Under the pieces are notes generated by a model that made no database searches, was not told where the DNA came from, and saw only the letters and a list, made by a program, of their open reading frames with translations. A stretch of 32,974 bases of DNA from an uncultured candidate division Zixibacteria bacterium. GTDB lineage: Bacteria > Zixibacteria > MSB-5A5 > GN15 > PGXB01. Positions 25,730 to 32,974 of this stretch are shown one piece after another. Location: NCBI GenBank assembly GCA_937867135.1, contig CALMKK010000177.1:1-32974 (forward strand). The letters are read 5' to 3'. Position numbers and translations under genes: made by a program. Within the stretch, counting starts at the first letter, position 1. Every line of letters starts with the position of its first letter.

Positions 25730-25854
25730 TTTGTCAGCGCTGCAAAATAAAAATGACGGAATTTAAGCGCTCGTTCCATAAACAACGGAAATGGGTTTGT
25801 TCGAAGTGCGGAAAAATTCGCTTTCAGAAGGTGAAGGAATCCCGGAAGATGTAA
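25726..25854 (+). CDS. Small basic zinc-ribbon protein (42 aa)
   Basis: This gene is too short for the ORF track. Its ATG overlaps the TGA of the upstream membrane-protein gene (ATGA). The product begins MICQRCKIK and has a second pair CSKC at about residues 25-28, giving CxxC-x18-CxxC, a four-cysteine zinc-ribbon arrangement. The rest is strongly basic (about a dozen Lys/Arg). Such mini ribbons usually bind nucleic acid or a protein partner. Its fixed place at the end of the DUF6754 operon suggests either a regulatory or assembly role there, or simple co-transcription. I assign no function. Confidence 0.65.
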   Translation: MICQRCKIKMTEFKRSFHKQRKWVCSKCGKIRFQKVKESRKM

Positions 25855-25900
25855 CATCATGGCGGACCTTTCGTATAATTAATCAGAAAATCTAATCGAT

Positions 25901-26668
25901 ATGGAAATTAAAATCGGGACATCGGGATACAGTTTCGAAGACTGGAGAGGGAATTTCTATCCGGAAAAAATAGAGAAAGGAAAAATGTTCGATTTTTACA
26001 AAGAACATTTTTCAACAGTGGAAATCAATTCCACTTATTATCGCATTCCGCATCCAGCGGTAATGGCCAATATTAATAAAAAAGCCCCCGATTCTTTTGA
26101 ATTTATGGTAAAGACGCCGGAAGTTATCACGCATAAAAGAAAAGATATCACGCAGGCGACCAATGACTTCAAAGATTGTCTAAAACCAATGGTTGAATCC
26201 AAGCGATTGAAAGGTCTGCTGGCGCAATTTCCATTTTCTTTTAAATTTTCAAGTTTGAATTTAACTTACATTAAAAATTGTCAGGATTTGCTCAGACCGC
26301 ATCCGCTATTTGTTGAATTTCGTCATGACAGCTGGAATAACCGTGAAATGGCTGAGGCTTTTAAGAAGGCAGGAATCGGCTATGTGTCGGTCGATGAGCC
26401 GCAATTATCCGGGTTATTAAAGCCGATTCTATACAACACTACAGAGACGGCTTATCTGCGCCTACATGGTCGAAATGCCGAACATTGGTGGGGGGGCGGG
26501 GCACTTCGTTACGATTATGATTATTCCGATCAAGAGTTGCAGGAATGGAAAGAAAAAATTCAAAAGCTGGAAGGAAAGGCCAAGAAGCTGTATATATTTT
26601 TCAATAATTGCCATCTCGGACAAGCGGTAAAAAACGCGCGACGAATGATGGAAATGCTTAATTTGTAA
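25901..26668 (+). CDS. DUF72 domain-containing protein (YecE-like)
   Basis: The 255-residue protein shows the DUF72 pattern throughout: IKIGTSGYSFEDWRGNFYP at the N-terminus, FSTVEINSTYYRIP, FEFMVKTPEVITHKRK, LLAQFPFSFKF, FVEFRHDSWN, YVSVDEPQLSG, AYLRLHGRN and FFNNCHLGQAVKNA at the end. DUF72 proteins have a TIM-barrel-like fold and no firmly established activity. Length is normal. No Shine-Dalgarno site is visible before the ATG at 25901. A perfect TATAAT at 25874-25879 lies 21 bases upstream, without a good -35 box, so the gene may have its own weak promoter separate from the zinc-ribbon operon ending at 25854. Confidence 0.92.
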   Translation: MEIKIGTSGYSFEDWRGNFYPEKIEKGKMFDFYKEHFSTVEINSTYYRIPHPAVMANINKKAPDSFEFMVKTPEVITHKRKDITQATNDFKDCLKPMVESKRLKGLLAQFPFSFKFSSLNLTYIKNCQDLLRPHPLFVEFRHDSWNNREMAEAFKKAGIGYVSVDEPQLSGLLKPILYNTTETAYLRLHGRNAEHWWGGGALRYDYDYSDQELQEWKEKIQKLEGKAKKLYIFFNNCHLGQAVKNARRMMEMLNL

Positions 26669-26724
26669 TTTTTAGTTGACCTGACAGAGTTACCATATAA
26701 ATTGACAGGTTTAAACAGGTGTTT

Positions 26725-27660
26725 ATGCAGGAATATTTGCGGCTCGAAAAAATTCGGAAGGTTTATGACTCCAAAGTCGCTGTCGATGACCTTTCATTGT
26801 CGGTGCCAAAGGGATCCATTTATGGAATACTGGGGCCAAACGGGGCCGGCAAGACCACTACGATTCGAATGATTATGGATATTATTGCGCCCGATGCCGG
26901 TTCGGTACTGGTTAACGGACATCATCCCGACGGCAATTTCCGCAATAGGGTCGGGTATCTTCCCGAAGAACGCGGTTTATATAAAAAAATGACCTTGATC
27001 GAAGTCGTTACCTTCCTGGCCGAGATCAAAGGTTGCACCCGTCAAGAGGCGCATGGTCGAATCGACGGCTGGCTGGAGAAGATGTCGCTACGTGAATATA
27101 AGAACCGTAAAGTAGAAGAGCTTTCCAAGGGAATGCAGCAGAAACTTCAATTCATTACGACTCTGATACATCAGCCGGAATTAATAATACTGGACGAGCT
27201 TTTTTCGGGACTGGATCCGCTAAATATTGAACTCATAAAGGATATAATTCTGGATGAAAAGCGCCGGGGCACAACCATTCTTTTTTCCACTCATGTAATG
27301 GAGCAGGCCGAAAAGCTCTGCGATTTTATTTGCCTCATTAATCATGGCCAGAAGGTTCTTGACGGTCGTCTGTCCGATATTAAAGCCAAATTCGGCAAAA
27401 ACTCGGCCCAGATAGAAATGGACGGGGATACTTCGTTCGTCAAAGAGATTACGGACATTGAGGGTGTCACGGAGTTCCCCAATTATATTGAATTGAAATT
27501 AGCCAAGAATGCAAATAGTCATGAAATTCTTAAAAAAATTGCGGACCGGGTTAATATCCGCCGTTTTCAACTGATGGAGCCGTCGCTCTATGATATTTTT
27601 ATCGAAGTGGCCCGCAGCGGCGCCACCTACTCCGTTGAAAATCGGGAGGTGAACCAATGA
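26725..27660 (+). CDS. ABC-2 type exporter, ATP-binding subunit (NatA-like)
   Basis: I start at ATG 26725, five bases after AGGTG, rather than at GTG 26719. The 311-residue protein has Walker A GPNGAGKTT (37-45), the ABC signature LSKGMQQK (near 133), Walker B LIILDELFSGLDP (near 153) and the switch His in STHVMEQAEK. A C-terminal DUF4162-like extension (about 225-311), common in NatA-type ATPases, follows. It drives export, with the permease encoded immediately downstream; the permease start overlaps its stop by four bases. NatA/NatB pairs were described as sodium exporters, but this family also exports other compounds, so the substrate is open. Confidence 0.93.
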   Translation: MQEYLRLEKIRKVYDSKVAVDDLSLSVPKGSIYGILGPNGAGKTTTIRMIMDIIAPDAGSVLVNGHHPDGNFRNRVGYLPEERGLYKKMTLIEVVTFLAEIKGCTRQEAHGRIDGWLEKMSLREYKNRKVEELSKGMQQKLQFITTLIHQPELIILDELFSGLDPLNIELIKDIILDEKRRGTTILFSTHVMEQAEKLCDFICLINHGQKVLDGRLSDIKAKFGKNSAQIEMDGDTSFVKEITDIEGVTEFPNYIELKLAKNANSHEILKKIADRVNIRRFQLMEPSLYDIFIEVARSGATYSVENREVNQ

Positions 27661-28955
27661 AAAAACTCTGGATTCTAATCAGCCGCGAATATGCCCAGGT
27701 AGTCAAGAAAAAATCTTTCCTAATCGGTATAATTCTGACACCGCTGTTGATGATCGGTCTGACGGTTTTGCCCGCCCTGCTGGCAACTAAAAAGCCGGCG
27801 AAGACCGAACATATTGCAATAATTGATCTCGATAATCAGAGAGTAGGGGAGAAGTTTGCGGAAGCAATTAAAATATACAAATTGCCCAGCGGGAATCCGT
27901 CATATGAAGTCTCCGAAATAATGAAGATAAATCCGGCCGATTCACAAGAATTGGCGGCCGCCCGCCAGAAACTCGATTCCCTGATAATGAACCAGGATTT
28001 AAAGAGCTATCTAATAATCGGCAAAAACGCCGCATTAACAGACTCCGTCACGCTGGTATCCAAATCATTCAGCATTACCACGGGAAGTCGTTTCGAAAAG
28101 AGGCTTTCGGATATACTGTCGGGTCAGCGTCTCGAGAAATCAAATATCAATCTGCAGATTGATTCGGTTCTTTATCTGGCGCGTCGAATCGATTTGAGGC
28201 AGGAGGCTCCCGGAGGCAAGGAACGTGATTTCATGACCATGTATATGGGCGGAATTATTTTTGTGATGATAATTTTCATGACTGTAATCGGTTATGGGCA
28301 AATATTGATGCGATCGGTTATTGAGGAAAAGAATTCCCGTGTTATTGAAGTGATGGTTTCTTCGGTATCGTCCTTTCAGCTGATGGCCGGGAAGATTATC
28401 GGGCTGGGTCTGGCATCGCTGACACAGGTGGCGGTCTGGATAATAATCGGATTGGGGATATATTCATATCGGGGGGCGCTGAATGTGAGCGCCGATATTT
28501 CGAGTGTGATTTTTAACCCGGTACTCATCGTCTTTTTTGTGCTATTTCTGATTATCGGATATATTTTGTATTCCACGCTTTTTGCCTTAATCGGCTCACT
28601 CTGCAATACCGATAAGGAGGCTCAGAATTACATATTTCCGATTACAATGTCCCTGATATTGCCAATGATCCTGGCCATGTATATTATCCAGGAACCGGAT
28701 TCGGCCGTTTCAACTACCCTGTCCCTGATCCCGTTTTTCACTCCCACCATGATGATTCTCCGCCTAAATGTAATCAGCCCCGAAAGTTTCTCCCTGGGCA
28801 ATCCGATAATTGTACAGGCGATAATAGGAGTAATATTAACGACCGTCACCACCGTTTTGGTAATCTGGCTGGCGGCAAGAATTTTCCGGATCGGCATATT
28901 AATGTATGGCAAAAGGCCGACTCTGCCGGAAATAATTAAGTGGGTGAGATATTGA
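27657..28955 (+). CDS. ABC-2 type exporter, permease subunit (NatB-like)
   Basis: The 432-residue protein has a first transmembrane helix (about 20-45, SFLIGIILTPLLMIGLTVLPALLA), a large extracytoplasmic region (about 46-195) and then five or so membrane helices (for example MGGIIFVMIIFMTVIGYG, LASLTQVAVWIIIGLGIYSY, VLIVFFVLFLIIGYILYS, YIFPITMSLILPMILAMYII and VIWLAARIFRIG). VIEEKNSRVIEVMVSSVSSFQLMAGKIIG is the family's conserved cytoplasmic loop. This is the ABC2_membrane_3/NatB architecture, partner of the ATPase upstream (ATGA overlap). The stop shares one base with the carboxypeptidase start, so the three genes form one unit. Confidence 0.92.
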   Translation: MKKLWILISREYAQVVKKKSFLIGIILTPLLMIGLTVLPALLATKKPAKTEHIAIIDLDNQRVGEKFAEAIKIYKLPSGNPSYEVSEIMKINPADSQELAAARQKLDSLIMNQDLKSYLIIGKNAALTDSVTLVSKSFSITTGSRFEKRLSDILSGQRLEKSNINLQIDSVLYLARRIDLRQEAPGGKERDFMTMYMGGIIFVMIIFMTVIGYGQILMRSVIEEKNSRVIEVMVSSVSSFQLMAGKIIGLGLASLTQVAVWIIIGLGIYSYRGALNVSADISSVIFNPVLIVFFVLFLIIGYILYSTLFALIGSLCNTDKEAQNYIFPITMSLILPMILAMYIIQEPDSAVSTTLSLIPFFTPTMMILRLNVISPESFSLGNPIIVQAIIGVILTTVTTVLVIWLAARIFRIGILMYGKRPTLPEIIKWVRY

Positions 28956-29869
28956 TGTCCAGTTTCTATCGAGCAAAGATGTTAAAAATCGCCGGTTTAG
29001 TGATTCTTGTGACTGTTGCCATTTTTATCATCGGCAACAGGGTTACATTTACTGAATCAACTTCCGCATCAATTGCATCTCCAATAAAAAAGACTTTTTT
29101 TGAATTTGAACTTCCTGACACCAATATCTGCAAAGGAATCCGCCTCAGACTCCGTTCCGGAATAGTAATAGATAACAAAAGTCATAAGGTTCTATATAGT
29201 TATAAGGCGCAGGAAATGACTTCGGTCGCATCGATATCGAAACTTCTTACCGCCATGGTGGTGCTGGATAATTATAAACCGGATTCTATTATTGCGGTGT
29301 GCAAAGAGGATTGCTATAGGTCCTCGCGCTCGATTCTTCGGGCGGGAGACCAGGTTCGTGTCAGGGATCTTCTTTGTGCGGCTCTCATAAGATCGGATAA
29401 TCGGGCGGCCCGGGCCATTGCCCGATCCGTTGCTTCAAGTGTCGATGAATTTGCGGCGTTAATGAATGGCAAGGCAAAGGAAATCGGTATGGACAGCACC
29501 GTTATGTTTGAGCCGACCGGTCTCGATGAACGAAACCGCTCCACAGCGGCCGATTGTGCCCGTCTGGTTAACGCCGCTATTGACTATCCCGAAATCGCTC
29601 GTATTACCAGTCTTAAAGAATTTAATTTCAAGCCTCTCAATCGCAAGCGGGGGCGGAAGATTGTCAATACCAATAAGCTTCTGTTTTCCAATTACCGCGT
29701 TCTGGCAGGGAAGACCGGATATATATCAGAATCGGCCTATTGTCTGACGACCATAATTGAAGATCGGAAAGGACGACAGCTGACGGTTGTCGTTCTGGGG
29801 GCGCCAGGCCCGAATTCACGTTTCAGCCAGGCGCGGCGCCTGGCCAGTTGGGCCTTTCAAAAACTGTAG
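28955..29869 (+). CDS. D-alanyl-D-alanine carboxypeptidase (PBP5-like, peptidase S11)
   Basis: I start at ATG 28955, which overlaps the preceding stop by one base (TGATG), rather than at GTG 28940. The 304-residue protein has an N-terminal membrane helix (about 11-27, KIAGLVILVTVAIFIIG) and then the S11 serine-peptidase domain: SISK active site (Ser93, Lys96) in TSVASISKLLTAM, SDN triad (near 145) in IRSDNRAARAI, and KTG (near 252) in LAGKTGYISESAYC. It removes the terminal D-Ala from peptidoglycan stem peptides in the periplasm, limiting cross-linking. The beta-rich C-terminal domain and amphipathic anchor of E. coli PBP5 are absent, so anchoring is by the N-terminal helix or it is released. 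It is coupled to the exporter genes. Confidence 0.92.
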   Translation: MSSFYRAKMLKIAGLVILVTVAIFIIGNRVTFTESTSASIASPIKKTFFEFELPDTNICKGIRLRLRSGIVIDNKSHKVLYSYKAQEMTSVASISKLLTAMVVLDNYKPDSIIAVCKEDCYRSSRSILRAGDQVRVRDLLCAALIRSDNRAARAIARSVASSVDEFAALMNGKAKEIGMDSTVMFEPTGLDERNRSTAADCARLVNAAIDYPEIARITSLKEFNFKPLNRKRGRKIVNTNKLLFSNYRVLAGKTGYISESAYCLTTIIEDRKGRQLTVVVLGAPGPNSRFSQARRLASWAFQKL

Positions 29870-29990
29870 GCCCGAGCCATAATCAAATAAAGCGTTAGGG
29901 GAGCAGATTAGGGGCCCGACGAGTGGGCCTTGGAAATAGTAATGGTTCCGTGTCTTGGCTTGTGGTGTCCCAAAAGATATATTATGTTAA

Positions 29991-30006
29991 CTATTATTAA
30001 TAATAG
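29991..30006. repeat. 16-bp perfect AT-rich palindrome between convergent genes
   Basis: CTATTATTAATAATAG is its own reverse complement. It lies between the ends of the carboxypeptidase gene (+) and leuS (-). It is not followed by a T tract in either direction, so it is not a typical terminator. Confidence 0.4.
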
Positions 30007-30037
30007 ATATCCCAAACGGATGTCTCATTGGAAAATT

Positions 30038-32530
30038 CTATTTCACCACAATATTTATTAATTTGTTCGGCACCAGGATCTTCTTTATAATGGCCTTCCC
30101 GGCAAGATAACTCGCGACCCGAGGATCATCAGAAGCCCGCCTGAATATTTCTTCCTCCGAAGCATCTCGGTCGGCCGACATTTCGGATCGAAGCTTCCCG
30201 TTGATCTGAATGGCTATGCTCACCACTTCAAAATGAATCGCCTCCGGGTCATAGGCCGGCCAATTTCCCCGGAAAACCGAGTTATTGCGACCGCATATAT
30301 GCCACATTTCCTCGGCCAGAAACGGCGCCATCGGAGCTATTAAAAGAATTATTTTGAGAATCAGATAATCATTGAATTTATCGTTAGATATTTTGGTCGA
30401 ATCAAAATCCCGAACCAGCTCCATCAACGCCGAAATGGCGGTGTTAAACTGCATCCGCTGATAATCTTCGCCGATTTTATGGATGGACTGATTCAAACGG
30501 GTATAGATTTTTTTCTCATAATCGCTCAAATCGTTTAACTTAAAGTAATGGTTTAAATCAGGGTCGGTTCCGCGATATAGTTCGGCCAGAGGGAAAAATC
30601 GGGCCGTAATAAATTTCTCCACGCCGATCAAATAATCTTCGCTCCAGGCAATCGGTTTTTCCGACGGGGCGGTAAAAAACATCGCCAGACGGGTAATATC
30701 AATGCCGCGCTGTCTCATCGGTTCCATGGGCGATCTAACATTACCTTTCGACTTGGACATGACATCCCAATTTTCATCCATCACCATCCCGTGATTAAAT
30801 AATGCCATTGCCGGTTCGTCGTCTTTGACCCAGCCGATATCTTTAAGAAATTTCTGGAAAAAGCGGAAATAAATCAGGTGGCCGGTGGCATGGGTTATGC
30901 CGCCGATATATTGATCCACCGGCATCCAGGCCGCCGCTTTTTCTCTGTCAAAAGGGATATTATCATTATGAGGGTCCAGATAGCGAAGATAATACCACGA
31001 TGAACAAACAAAAGTGTCCATAGTATCAGGATCACGTTCGGCATCGCCGCTGCATTTGGGGCATTTGACATTCATAAATTCCGGCACATCGGCCAGAGGC
31101 GACCGCCCCTTGGGCAGGTAATTTTCAACTTTTGGAAGCAAGACCGGCAGATCTTTATCCGGGACGACAACCGGTCCGCATTGGGGACAATGAATAATTG
31201 GTATGGGAGCGCCCCAATAGCGCTGTCGTGAAATTAGCCAGTCGCGCAACCTATAATTAATCCGTTCCCGTCCGAAGCCTTTGTTAGCGGCGAAAGCGGT
31301 TACTTCCCTGACGGCCTCTTCCCCAACCAACCCGTCAAATAGCCCGGAGTTGACCATTACTCCGAAATCAGTAAAGGGGTCGCCCATTTGAGAAGGATTT
31401 GGCGAGGAATTGTCGTCAGGGTGAATGACAATTTTTATCGGGATACCATATTTTTTGGCAAAGAGATAATCACGGCTATCGTGGCCGGGGACCGCCATTA
31501 CGGCCCCGGTGCCGTAGCCCGCCAGAACATAGTCGGCGACCCATAATTGCACTTCTTCGCCATTAAAGGGATTAACGGCATACTTGCCGGTGAAGACGCC
31601 ATCCTTCTCCCCGGTTGCGGCGGCGCGATCGATTTCAGATCGTTTCAGGGCTTGGCGGCGATACTCAACAACTCTCAATTTGTAATCCCCCTCCAATTTC
31701 AGGCGGTCAATTATGGGGGATTCGGGGGCGATGGCCATGAATGTAACGCCGAAAATGGTATCCGGGCGGGTTGTGAAAATCGGCAATTTTTCTCCGGAAT
31801 CTTTAATTGTAAAGTCAATTTCGGCACCGACCGATCGTCCGATCCATTCTCTCTGCATAGTCTTGACATTTTCCGGCCAATGCGTGAGTTTATCCAAATC
31901 CTTAACCAATCGCTCGGCATAATCGGTTATGCGGAAATACCACTGTTTCAATTCCCGTTTTTCCACTGGGGTATGACAACGTTCACAGGTTCCGTTAACA
32001 ACCTGCTCATTGGCCAGAACCGTTTTATCTTCCGGGCACCAGTTCACCCAGCCGATCTTCTGATAGGCCAATCCGTGGTCAAAAAGGCGGGCAAACATCC
32101 ACTGGGTCCATTTGTAATATTCGGGACTGCAAGAAATGACTTCACGGGACCAATCGAATGAAACCTCCGTTTTCTGCAAGGTGGAGCGGGAAATTTCTAT
32201 ATTTTTGTAGGTCCACTCAGCCGGGTGTAGTCCGCGCTGAATAGCGGCCCGCTCCGCCGGAAGACCGAAGGCGTCCCAGCCAAAGGGATTTAGCACCTGC
32301 TTGCCCTTCATCATTTGATAACGGGCGACGGCATCGCCAATAATATAATTTCGGAAATGCCCCATATGGATATCTCCGGAGGGGTAGGCAAACATCACCA
32401 GAATATAGAATTTATCCTTGCCGGGAAAATCAGGGGCCCTGTACAATTCCTCCTTTTCCCAGATGGTGTGCCACTTTGATTCGATTTCTTTAAAGTTATA
32501 CTTTAAGTGTTGTTCTTTTTCTTCCTGCAT
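30038..32530 (-). CDS. leuS: Leucine--tRNA ligase
   Basis: This 830-residue class I synthetase charges tRNA-Leu in the cytoplasm. It has HMGH (55-58, SGDIHMGHFRNY), the CP1 editing domain with TTRPDTIFGVTFMAIAPE and GTGAVMAVPGHDSRDY, a zinc-binding-type cysteine set (CPQC, CPKC), the catalytic insertion TFVCSSWYYLRYLDP and the KMSKS loop as VMSKSKGN (near 591). The anticodon-binding helical domain and a C-terminal domain complete it. Length is typical of bacterial LeuRS. The ATG at 32530 has no strong Shine-Dalgarno site. A candidate promoter (TTGATA-N17-TAAATT) and an overlapping inverted repeat lie 30-70 bases upstream. The window also contains one of its substrates, tRNA-Leu(CAA). Confidence 0.97.
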   Translation of the reverse strand: MQEEKEQHLKYNFKEIESKWHTIWEKEELYRAPDFPGKDKFYILVMFAYPSGDIHMGHFRNYIIGDAVARYQMMKGKQVLNPFGWDAFGLPAERAAIQRGLHPAEWTYKNIEISRSTLQKTEVSFDWSREVISCSPEYYKWTQWMFARLFDHGLAYQKIGWVNWCPEDKTVLANEQVVNGTCERCHTPVEKRELKQWYFRITDYAERLVKDLDKLTHWPENVKTMQREWIGRSVGAEIDFTIKDSGEKLPIFTTRPDTIFGVTFMAIAPESPIIDRLKLEGDYKLRVVEYRRQALKRSEIDRAAATGEKDGVFTGKYAVNPFNGEEVQLWVADYVLAGYGTGAVMAVPGHDSRDYLFAKKYGIPIKIVIHPDDNSSPNPSQMGDPFTDFGVMVNSGLFDGLVGEEAVREVTAFAANKGFGRERINYRLRDWLISRQRYWGAPIPIIHCPQCGPVVVPDKDLPVLLPKVENYLPKGRSPLADVPEFMNVKCPKCSGDAERDPDTMDTFVCSSWYYLRYLDPHNDNIPFDREKAAAWMPVDQYIGGITHATGHLIYFRFFQKFLKDIGWVKDDEPAMALFNHGMVMDENWDVMSKSKGNVRSPMEPMRQRGIDITRLAMFFTAPSEKPIAWSEDYLIGVEKFITARFFPLAELYRGTDPDLNHYFKLNDLSDYEKKIYTRLNQSIHKIGEDYQRMQFNTAISALMELVRDFDSTKISNDKFNDYLILKIILLIAPMAPFLAEEMWHICGRNNSVFRGNWPAYDPEAIHFEVVSIAIQINGKLRSEMSADRDASEEEIFRRASDDPRVASYLAGKAIIKKILVPNKLINIVVK

Positions 32531-32554
32531 ATTTTAGATCCGTTCTATTTATCG

Positions 32555-32574
32555 AAATTCAAGATTTTGAATTT
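32555..32574. repeat. Perfect inverted repeat upstream of leuS
   Basis: AAATTCAA and TTGAATTT surround a GATT centre. The repeat overlaps the candidate -10 box of leuS, a position suited to a repressor site; as RNA it would be only a weak hairpin. Confidence 0.4.
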
Positions 32575-32598
32575 AAATTAATAAATATCAATTATCAA
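32570..32598 (-). promoter_or_regulatory. Candidate promoter of leuS
   Basis: On the minus strand TTGATA (32598-32593) is followed after 17 bases by TAAATT (32575-32570). The match to consensus is five of six and four of six, giving a leader of about 33 nt. Confidence 0.4.
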
Positions 32599-32625
32599 GG
32601 ATTTTCGGTCGTGGCATCAAAGTTA

Positions 32626-32974
32626 TTAGGGCTTTCTGAAGGGCTTTTGCGGACGGATTTTATCCAGCAGGACGGTTCCGTAGGAATAGGCATTAATAAT
32701 TGCCCCTTTGATTTTTTCCAGACGATTTAAGGGGCAGCTTTGGATTTTTTGCATTACAGAAAAGGGGGAATCAAAATAGTAAATTGAATATCTTGGAAGG
32801 GTAAATCCCCGCCGGCTTTTTGAAAAATGGGAAAGTGAAAATCCCCATTCATACCCGGCCTGAAGGGCGAACCGCTCGGTGCGCTCATCATAGCGGCCGA
32901 AGGGATAGCTTAAATGGCGGACAGGGCGGCCAATTATATCTTCCAGCCCCTTCCGAGAGTGCTCGAGTTCCACT
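32626..32974 (-). CDS. Polysaccharide deacetylase (NodB-type), C-terminal part, truncated by the window end
   Basis: The frame stays open to the window edge. The GTG that the track uses as a start (MELEHSRKGLE) is probably internal, because it falls in the middle of a NodB domain. The visible part has the helix ELEHSRKGLEDIIGRPV, then HLSYPFGRYDERTERFALQAGYEWGFS, which matches a late conserved NodB motif (S-Y-P-F-G), and then LPRYSI. A basic tail (DKIRPQKPFRKP) follows. NodB-family enzymes remove acetyl groups from chitin-like, peptidoglycan or exopolysaccharide N-acetyl sugars. The metal-binding and catalytic motifs lie outside the window, so activity cannot be judged. Confidence 0.82.
   Translation of the reverse strand, partial: VELEHSRKGLEDIIGRPVRHLSYPFGRYDERTERFALQAGYEWGFSLSHFSKSRRGFTLPRYSIYYFDSPFSVMQKIQSCPLNRLEKIKGAIINAYSYGTVLLDKIRPQKPFRKP

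Noticed and set aside
29908-29935. Terminator hairpin GGCCC/GGGCC after the carboxypeptidase gene
   Set aside because: The stem is only five pairs with a seven-base loop and no T tract follows.
31547-32161. 204-codon plus-strand ORF
   Set aside because: It lies wholly antisense to leuS, has no recognisable domain or ribosome site, and is a shadow frame of a conserved gene.

Overview
The window looks like chromosome from a Gram-negative bacterium of the FCB superphylum, most likely Candidatus Zixibacteria. The grounds are several secreted proteins with dockerin-type repeats of the form NILDVSYLIxFLYKxGPAP, many lipoproteins with clear lipoboxes, an OmpA-like lipoprotein, and a mix of strong Shine-Dalgarno (SD) sites with genes that have none. 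The phylum assignment is inference from protein style, since no rRNA is present.

Layout. Positions 1-182 hold the tail of a dockerin protein. 218-922 is a tandem DsrC/TusE-like gene broken in its first half. 1002-2330 (-) is a DEAD-box RNA helicase. 2842-11850 is a block of three large secreted dockerin proteins: a FISUMP-domain protein, an eight-repeat SBBP beta-propeller, and a 1907-residue protein built from four copies of an Ig-like domain plus a seven-blade FG-GAP propeller. A tRNA-Leu(CAA) with its own promoter (-) follows, then a class A penicillin-binding protein (-). Next on + come tyrS, a TPR lipoprotein and an Ig-like lipoprotein in one probable operon. A Pal/OmpA-like lipoprotein (-) and a sugar ABC importer (-: binding protein, two permeases, no ATPase) follow. 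22817-25854 (+) is a tightly packed operon of four membrane proteins of unknown function (the first a DUF6754 protein) that ends in a 42-residue zinc ribbon missing from the ORF track. The window closes with a DUF72 protein, an ABC-2 exporter pair, a D-Ala-D-Ala carboxypeptidase, leuS (-) and the end of a polysaccharide deacetylase gene (-).

How the genes fit together. Most of the content is envelope biology: secreted adhesive or scaffold-like propellers carrying dockerins, peptidoglycan synthesis and trimming (class A PBP, PBP5-like carboxypeptidase), Pal-type anchoring, a sugar importer and an efflux pair, set among housekeeping translation genes (tyrS, leuS, tRNA-Leu).

The best candidate for an undescribed system is the 22817-25854 operon. 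Its first and third products share the plan N-terminal membrane anchor, alpha/beta domain, C-terminal membrane helix, and their soluble parts appear to align along their length. They alternate with two polytopic membrane proteins, which suggests a hetero-oligomeric membrane complex. Other points of note are the disrupted tandem DsrC gene, the 4 x 7 modular FG-GAP protein, a 13-nt copy of the tRNA-Leu 3' end at the far side of the dockerin block, and a probable leaderless promoter on the sugar-binding protein gene.
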